Shown: piece after piece, positions 61,500 through 64,000 of the stretch
How positions within the stretch are numbered: position 1 is the first letter of the stretch
Layout: each line of letters opens with the position of its first letter
NCBI RefSeq assembly: GCF_902459465.1
Contig: NC_047076.1
Coordinates: 10,734,146 to 10,798,145, forward strand
Origin: Asterias rubens
Lineage: Eukaryota; Echinodermata; Asteroidea; Forcipulatida; Asteriidae
Direction of reading: 5' to 3'
Length of the DNA: 64,000 bases
Notes under the pieces: model-generated
What the model saw: only the letters and a program-made list of their open reading frames with translations
Database searches by the model: none
Told to the model about the DNA's origin: nothing
Position numbers and translations under genes: made by a program

Positions 61500-64000
61500 A
61501 TTGAATGAAACGGTTATTGTAATGTTGTAATGAGCCGATAAACATTAACTAGATATTATTATGATTGTTTATACGACACTACTTACAACAAGGAAGTGTT
61601 TTATAAAAAGGCAATATATTTAAAGAATACAATCAACAAGCGCCCACGAAAAGAAGAACATGGACATGCGTTTTTGATTTGAACACAAACAAAGTAATCG
61701 GTGGATGGACACGTAAAATTACCAGTGTTGGTGAAGTATTATCAGTTTATAAACATGTCTCTGGTAGCAGATATTGAACTAAAAACACAAATGCACAAAA
61801 TAAAGAGCGTTGATTGCGCCAAAATTATCGACGTCATAGCTTTATGTTTAATTGCTTATCCAGATATTCTGAGCTGCTCAGCAAAAAGTACATGTTCAAT
61901 CTTGTCACGAGATGGCGCTATTGAAGATATGCATCCTGACTAACCTTGGGATATTGATGAATTATTGCTATTGGTCATGTCAAAGCATGGTCAGAGAGGA
62001 AGACCACTTTATACTATCATTTTTAGCTATAATTCAAAATCATTTAAAGTGTGACATACAGCTTTTTGTGTACTGAAGTTACAAACTTGTTTTATTCAGG
62101 TTGACATTTTTATCGAGTGCATCTACGAATAGAACTGAAGCAATGCATTAATGAGAGTTTCAGACTCGAAACAGCGCCCTCAACTTATCATGGCCTCATC
62201 TCAAAGTCTAAAACAAATTTGGGAATTCTTTGAAGACTATAAGCCCTGGACTTTCCTTATGACCAAATGACGAGTTTTATTTTAAATTATTAATGGTTTA
62301 TAAATAAATGATGGTGAGATTCCCAAGGTACTGCACGCTTGCCCCGCGAAGCCTGCGGCAATAACGATTTAAGACGATTTGGAGTAATGTGCGTAATCTT
62401 TCCCTTTAGTATTAAGGAATTGTAGCTATTCTCTCTGTTTTTAAAGAGGCCACGAGTCGTAATTATTAATGATGCGGGCCCATCTTTTTATAGCTTATGA
62501 ACTTTGCAACCTAGTTAAGTTACGGGTCGTGGTTTTTCCGTCAAACAATTTGGATCGTACGGAGCCCCTCAATGGAGAGATAAAACCGATTGAAATGGTA
62601 AACAAAAATATTGCCCGAGTATTAATTTGAATAATCGAAATATAGTTTGTTACCTCAAAATAATGACATCTTGTTATTTCGAGGTGCTGAGATTTTTTTC
62701 GGGGAGGTTGGGGGGGGGGGGGGTACACACGAAACGTTATTTCGAGGGTACACGAAATAATTGTGTACTTTGTTTTTTGCTTTTAATAATTTTTTGTACT
62801 GTCCCTTTTGGGGCTCCGTAGGGTCGCACTTGGCCGGTTACATTTCTGAAACAGAAATTCAAAATATTTCCTGGCTGGAAAAAATCAACAAAACCTGTCA
62901 TTAGTTCCCCTGTATCGTGACGTAATGGCCAATCACAGCCAGCCGTTTGTCAAAGACATTTTTGTGTTAGATTGCGTCAGCAGTATTGTGGAACCGAGCA
63001 CATGTAGCAGCGAGTCGTCGATTACTACCCTGGCCTATCGAAGCGTACACCGCCCATACATCTTCCCATGTGCTCCCCCTTAATGCTGTGCACAGAGCTA
63101 CCCAAGATATTTCAGGACATGTGTTGTTTTCGTTTTGGAGTGATTCTGGGTTAATTTGAGGAACAACTAGAATGATAGGGTGAGTGAAATATCTTTTTTT
63201 TCAGTAACTGCAAGGGGTTAAAATTATGTGTTGTGACCTGAGACATTGTATTTTTGTTGGGGGCCGGGATGAGTCGACTTGTCCAAATTCTTTACGTTTT
63301 TTTTTAAAGTCATTCCACGTGCATGGTGAGCTATGATAATACTACGTACATTTGAGCGAAGGGTAACCCATCCCAATGGTCGGTGGTTCTGTTTATTGCC
63401 TCGTTCCCACCCTCGTCCCCCCTAGCGCGGGTATGGGTTTGTTCTGTAATGTTGCCAGATAACTTTCCGTATCACGCAATCATTTTTGCACTTATTTTTA
63501 CAAAAAGGGATATCTCGTTGAGGTATATGTACTAGTTTATTTCATATCGATGAAAATAAGGTGGTGGCGTTATAAACTTGGCCATGTTGCCCTCAACCTT
63601 CCCGTTTGACTTTTAATTTTCCTTAAATTATGCGTATTTTTAAACTTACTAGTCCTTTTTTATAAAATTTGTTTTGCAAGTTTTTTTGCGAGTGGCTAGT
63701 GAACAGAAAGAAAAAGTGAAGAAAAACAATGAAACAGGAAAAACAATCCGTGTACGGTTTTGTGTCGCTGAGGTTTCTCTTACCTTCGAGATAGGCCTAA
63801 TTGTATTTTTTTTTAAAGACAGTACACTTTGGAGAGCCCAGTTGGGGGTTAAACCCCTCCCTTTCTTCTGGTTTTAAGTATCAATAAATTAGCCGAAATT
63901 CATCTTATAATTACATACTCTAACAGCAAGCCAGTACCGGCATTTCTTTAGAAATAGCAAGTACCATCTTAACCTTTTCTTTGACACTTAAGTGGGATTT
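61500..64000. other. Right-end interval; no supported gene
   Basis: No coding exon could be supported. A G-run lies at about 62710-62722, and a diverged copy of the ATGGCGCCACC hairpin family at about 63484-63572. At 63170-63181 ATGATAGG followed by GTGAGT could be the end of a first exon of a gene running off the right edge, but this is only a pattern match. Confidence 0.4.

Noticed and set aside
63170..63185. First exon ATGATAGG|GTGAGT of a gene leaving the right edge
   Set aside because: Only a start codon and a donor match; no further evidence within the window.

Overview
The window looks like nuclear DNA of a marine invertebrate, most probably an echinoderm and perhaps a sea star. It has spliced genes with GT-AG introns, low gene density and a very high load of short inverted-repeat elements, tRNA-derived SINEs and non-LTR retrotransposons. 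Several repeat families are of types I associate with echinoderm genomes. The taxonomic call rests on recall and could not be tested here.

Four protein-coding genes can be supported. (1) Minus strand, about 3306-6332: a double-stranded-RNA-binding protein of the TARBP2/PRKRA/Loquacious type, with two dsRBDs over five phase-consistent exons; its true 3' end is uncertain. (2) Plus strand, 32743-37702: TACO1, the mitochondrial YebC-family translational activator, complete in five exons (389 codons). (3) Minus strand, 41698-43451: a two-exon Cys/His-rich protein of 346 aa of unknown function. (4) Minus strand, 45121-48610: an unrecognised, charged, coiled-coil protein of about 900 aa in two exons. 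They are separate single genes with no sign of a shared pathway or operon.

Most of the rest is mobile or repetitive DNA. 1-8749 holds gene 1 among MITEs, a four-copy partial exon duplication and a 45-bp minisatellite. 8750-27119 is one 18.4-kb foldback element: terminal inverted repeats of about 150 bp, then opposed arrays of a roughly 207-bp satellite (about 27 copies left, 33 right), flanked by a perfect 10-bp target duplication. Its 5.5-kb loop is filled with LINE remnants, a 200-bp GAT microsatellite and other repeats. 27587-31240 is a second foldback element, with 37-bp tandem repeats in its arms. 40847-41458 is a third, small one, with 16-bp tandem repeats and a perfect 9-bp target duplication.

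The right third (49-64 kb) has no recognisable host gene. It contains MITEs, SINEs and a decayed L1/Tx1-like LINE (52059-56372) inserted into an older MITE copy.

The most notable observation is three foldback elements with unrelated tandem repeats in their arms within about 33 kb. They resemble Drosophila FB elements and sea urchin TU elements. None carries a visible transposase, so all appear non-autonomous; 9-10-bp target duplications suggest mobilisation by a Mutator/FB-like enzyme.
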